Below, piece after piece: positions 6,815-8,343 of a stretch of 8,343 nucleotides of DNA. Position numbers and translations under genes: made by a program. Source of the DNA: DATLCI01 sp046714215. GTDB taxonomy: Bacteria > Acidobacteriota > Terriglobia > Terriglobales > Acidobacteriaceae. How positions within the stretch are numbered: the stretch's first letter is position 1; each line of letters begins with the position of its first letter. Under the pieces are notes generated by a model, which saw nothing but the letters and a program-made list of their open reading frames with translations, did not search any database and had not been told where the DNA came from. The stretch is taken from contig JBKKBM010000213.1 in assembly GCA_046714215.1 (NCBI GenBank), positions 1 to 8,343 of the forward strand, in the 5' to 3' direction.

Positions 6815-7546
6815 TTACTGCGGCTGTACCGATGCGCTAGTCGGCGCGGGCGGTGCAGCGCTGCTGTTCAACATATTCGCCAGCAGCCGGACTTCCACGC
6901 GGCGGTTCTCCGCGCGTCCCTTTCGCGACTGGTTCGAAGCGGCCGTCTTGTCCTCGCCCAAGCCGATCACGTAGACCTTATGCGCAGGGATGTTGTGGTT
7001 GGCCACCAGATACTGCACCACCGCGGAAGCGCGACGCTGGCTCAACATGTAGTTGTACTGTTTGTCACCCACGGAGTCCGTGCCACCGGTCAACTCCACG
7101 ATGTAGCCCTTGGCATTCGGGACCTCAGCGGCGAACTGGTCGAGTGCTTCCTTGCTCTTCTTACTCAGCACGGCTTTATCGAACCCGAAGTGGACGGAAG
7201 CCTCTGCCACCGGCTGATAGTTATCCAGGTTCGCGACCACATCGCTCAGCTTCTGGGCGCGGGTGGCGGCATCAGACGCGATGATCTGCGCTTCGCCAGC
7301 GCGCGTTCCCGCGGCCTGGGCCTTCTGGTCCGCCTCGGCAGACTTGGCGTTCACTCCCGCCAGACCCTGCTGGGCGCGGCTGTCAACGTCGCGGATCTGA
7401 TGGGTGTTCTTCGCGGTCAGGTCATCCAGTTCATTCACTTTATCAACGACCGGTGTGACTTCTTTCCGCACATAATTCTTGGTGGCGCAACCGGCGGTGA
7501 AAAGCATGCCTCCGGCCGCAACAAGCGTGATCAAAACTCGGTTCAT
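6815..7546 (-). CDS. OmpA-family (Pal-like) peptidoglycan-binding lipoprotein
   Basis: Outer-membrane-anchored lipoprotein that binds peptidoglycan non-covalently, linking envelope and cell wall. The 243 aa comprise a lipoprotein signal with lipobox TAGC (C20), an alanine- and charge-rich helical/coiled-coil segment (about 28-105, repeated Ala-Lys/Glu/Gln as in Lpp-like spacers), and an OmpA C-terminal domain (about 115-222) with ASVHFGFDKAVLS, TDSVG (156-160), YNYMLSQRRASAVVQYL and GRAENRRVEV. The diaminopimelate-contacting pair D157 and R172 has the usual 15-residue spacing. The motif normally GHTD reads GGTD here (G155). The tail 223-243 is rich in Ala, Pro and Ser. Start choice: ATG 7546 with AAAAGGGAG ending 9 nt upstream; upstream extension to 7597 only adds residues before the signal peptide. 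It has a sigma-54-type promoter (7637-7621) and a strong terminator, so it is probably a monocistronic, regulated gene. Confidence 0.93.
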   Translation of the reverse strand: MNRVLITLVAAGGMLFTAGCATKNYVRKEVTPVVDKVNELDDLTAKNTHQIRDVDSRAQQGLAGVNAKSAEADQKAQAAGTRAGEAQIIASDAATRAQKLSDVVANLDNYQPVAEASVHFGFDKAVLSKKSKEALDQFAAEVPNAKGYIVELTGGTDSVGDKQYNYMLSQRRASAVVQYLVANHNIPAHKVYVIGLGEDKTAASNQSRKGRAENRRVEVRLLANMLNSSAAPPAPTSASVQPQ

Positions 7547-7620
7547 AGAAGTGGGCTCCCTTTTAACTAAACTTATTGCTGATCCCTTAGGCGGCAATCA
7601 GTGATACACCTGATGTCTAG

Positions 7621-7637
7621 TGCAACCGGCTTGCCAA
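7621..7637 (-). promoter_or_regulatory. Sigma-54 (-24/-12) promoter of the OmpA-like gene
   Basis: On the - strand TTGGCAAGCCGGTTGCA matches the sigma-54 consensus YTGGCACG-N4-TTGCW at every defined position except one (C to A after TGGCA). The invariant GG and GC are separated by exactly 10 bases. Transcription would start near 7610, giving a leader of about 64 nt with the Shine-Dalgarno at 7560-7556. An NtrC-family activator with intact GAFTGA is encoded at 3087-4469. Confidence 0.75.
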
Positions 7638-7652
7638 TCCTTAAGAATTTGT

Positions 7653-7684
7653 GGACACCATAAACGGTTGTCCCATAAAGGGTT
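7653..7684. repeat. Paired repeats upstream of the sigma-54 promoter, candidate activator site
   Basis: CCATAAACGGTT (7658-7669) and CCATAAAGGGTT (7673-7684) are direct repeats with one mismatch and a 15-bp period. An overlapping dyad, GGACA (7653-7657) with TGTCC (7669-7673), continues inward as ACC/GGT. Relative to the predicted start near 7610 they lie at about -43 to -74, just upstream of the -24 element, where an enhancer-binding protein or IHF-like factor could bind. Confidence 0.5.
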
Positions 7685-7752
7685 AGCTGGCTCTTAATTT
7701 TGAGTCGCGTCGCCGGGCTTGTGCTCACCATGCCGTATCGCCACACTCAGCG

Positions 7753-7758
7753 TAGAAT
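7753..7758 (+). promoter_or_regulatory. TAGAAT, possible -10 of uvrC
   Basis: TAGAAT lies 65 nt before the uvrC ATG within the 277-bp divergent region between the OmpA-like gene and uvrC. There is no good -35 at the normal distance (ATGCCG at 7730-7735). The rest of the region between 7685 and 7823 shows nothing else I can name. Confidence 0.3.
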
Positions 7759-7823
7759 TTTTACTTAGGCGGCTCATTCGCGCGGAGTCCAAAAAGCCTG
7801 CCCCAGACTCTAATCAACCAAGC

Positions 7824-8343
7824 ATGGATCTCCAGGCAAAAATCAAGTCATTACCCACCCAGCCGGGCGTTTACCTCTACAAAAATGCCGAAGGCGAGGT
7901 CATCTACGTGGGCAAGGCGAACAGCCTGCGCGCGCGGGTGCGCTCCTACCTGCTGGATGCCGCCGTCGCTGACGCCAAGACCGGCAGCCTGATGCGCGAC
8001 GCCGCCGACGTCGATTACATTGTCGTCGACAATCCAGCTGAGGCCCTCGCGCTGGAGAACAACCTCATCAAGCGGCATAAGCCGCGCTTCAACATCCTGC
8101 TCCGCGACGATAAGACTTATCCCTACATCAAGCTCACCCAGGAGCGCTTTCCCCGCGTGTATGTCACGCGTCGACTGAAGAAGGACGGCAGCCGTTACTA
8201 CGGCCCCTACTTTCCCGCCAATCTTGCCCATCGGACCGTGGACCTCATTCACCGCAGTTTTCTGATTCCCTCCTGCAAGGTAGACCTCACCCGCTTTCAC
8301 GCGCGTCCGTGTTTGCAGTACTACATCAAGCGCTGCCTGGGAC
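7824..8343 (+). CDS. uvrC: Excinuclease ABC subunit C (UvrC), 5' part only
   Basis: UvrC makes both incisions around DNA lesions in nucleotide excision repair, after UvrAB have marked the site. The reading frame from ATG 7824 stays open to the window end (173 codons of an expected roughly 600). Seen: the N-terminal GIY-YIG nuclease domain with GVYLY (15-19) and VIYVGKA (26-32), the conserved Arg in SLRARVRSY (34-42) and the catalytic Glu in ALALENNLIKRHKPRFN (E78), then DDKTYPYIKLT (95-105) and RYYGPYF (124-130), and the start of the cysteine cluster C151, C163, C171. Their spacing (12, 8) equals that of the first three iron-sulfur ligands reported for E. coli UvrC; the fourth would lie just past the window. 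There is no Shine-Dalgarno before the ATG. It is divergent from the OmpA-like gene. The C-terminal 5' nuclease and HhH domains are outside the window. Confidence 0.96.
   Translation, partial: MDLQAKIKSLPTQPGVYLYKNAEGEVIYVGKANSLRARVRSYLLDAAVADAKTGSLMRDAADVDYIVVDNPAEALALENNLIKRHKPRFNILLRDDKTYPYIKLTQERFPRVYVTRRLKKDGSRYYGPYFPANLAHRTVDLIHRSFLIPSCKVDLTRFHARPCLQYYIKRCLG

Noticed and set aside
6788..7570. 260-codon + strand open frame across the OmpA-like gene
   Set aside because: It mirrors the OmpA-like coding frame; the - strand has the lipobox, OmpA domain, Shine-Dalgarno, promoter and terminator.
7851..8300. - strand open frame of 149 codons
   Set aside because: It is antisense to uvrC, whose GIY-YIG and cysteine motifs are unmistakable on the + strand.

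Overview
The window is high-GC (roughly 60%) chromosomal DNA from a diderm bacterium. An acidobacterium (Acidobacteriota, Terriglobia/Koribacter-like) is the best guess. The reasons are the gene style (secreted TPR and coiled-coil hypotheticals, an OmpA lipoprotein), two palindrome families (one with a GTA loop) that resemble what I remember from acidobacterial intergenic regions, and the overall codon style. The taxonomic call is inference.

Layout, left to right. (1) 1-2365, + strand: a type IV prepilin peptidase (pilD) followed within 10 nt by a membrane-anchored PAS histidine kinase of the NtrB/PilS type. An exact 11-bp tandem duplication sits at their junction. (2) 2383-2982: a small secreted coiled-coil protein of unknown function, followed by a 16-bp tandem repeat and a terminator-like hairpin. 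(3) 3087-4469: an NtrC-family sigma-54 activator, the probable partner of the kinase. (4) 4480-5004, - strand: a DinB-like/DUF1569 protein, divergent from a + strand lipoprotein (5074-5712) with a PepSY-like C-terminus. (5) 5713-6060: 311 bp without a gene, packed with at least eight palindromes of REP type, which run into the 3' end of the next gene. (6) 6024-6683, - strand: an exported two-TPR protein. (7) 6815-7546, - strand: an OmpA-family (Pal-like) lipoprotein with its own terminator and a near-consensus sigma-54 promoter. (8) 7824-8343, + strand: the 5' part of uvrC, running off the window.

How it fits together: prepilin peptidase, sensor kinase and sigma-54 activator suggest type IV pilus or envelope control, although the kinase has only one membrane segment, unlike classical six-helix PilS. 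The best regulatory lead is that the ompA-like gene, about 3 kb away, has a GG-N10-GC sigma-54 promoter with paired repeats upstream, so it could be a target of the activator encoded here.

I see no phage, IS, CRISPR, tRNA or rRNA, and no convincing wholly new multi-gene system. The points of most interest are regulatory and repeat structures: the sigma-54 promoter with its upstream repeats, palindromes with compensatory changes, a repeat that supplies the end of a coding sequence, and a recurrent TAGAAT element upstream of four genes.
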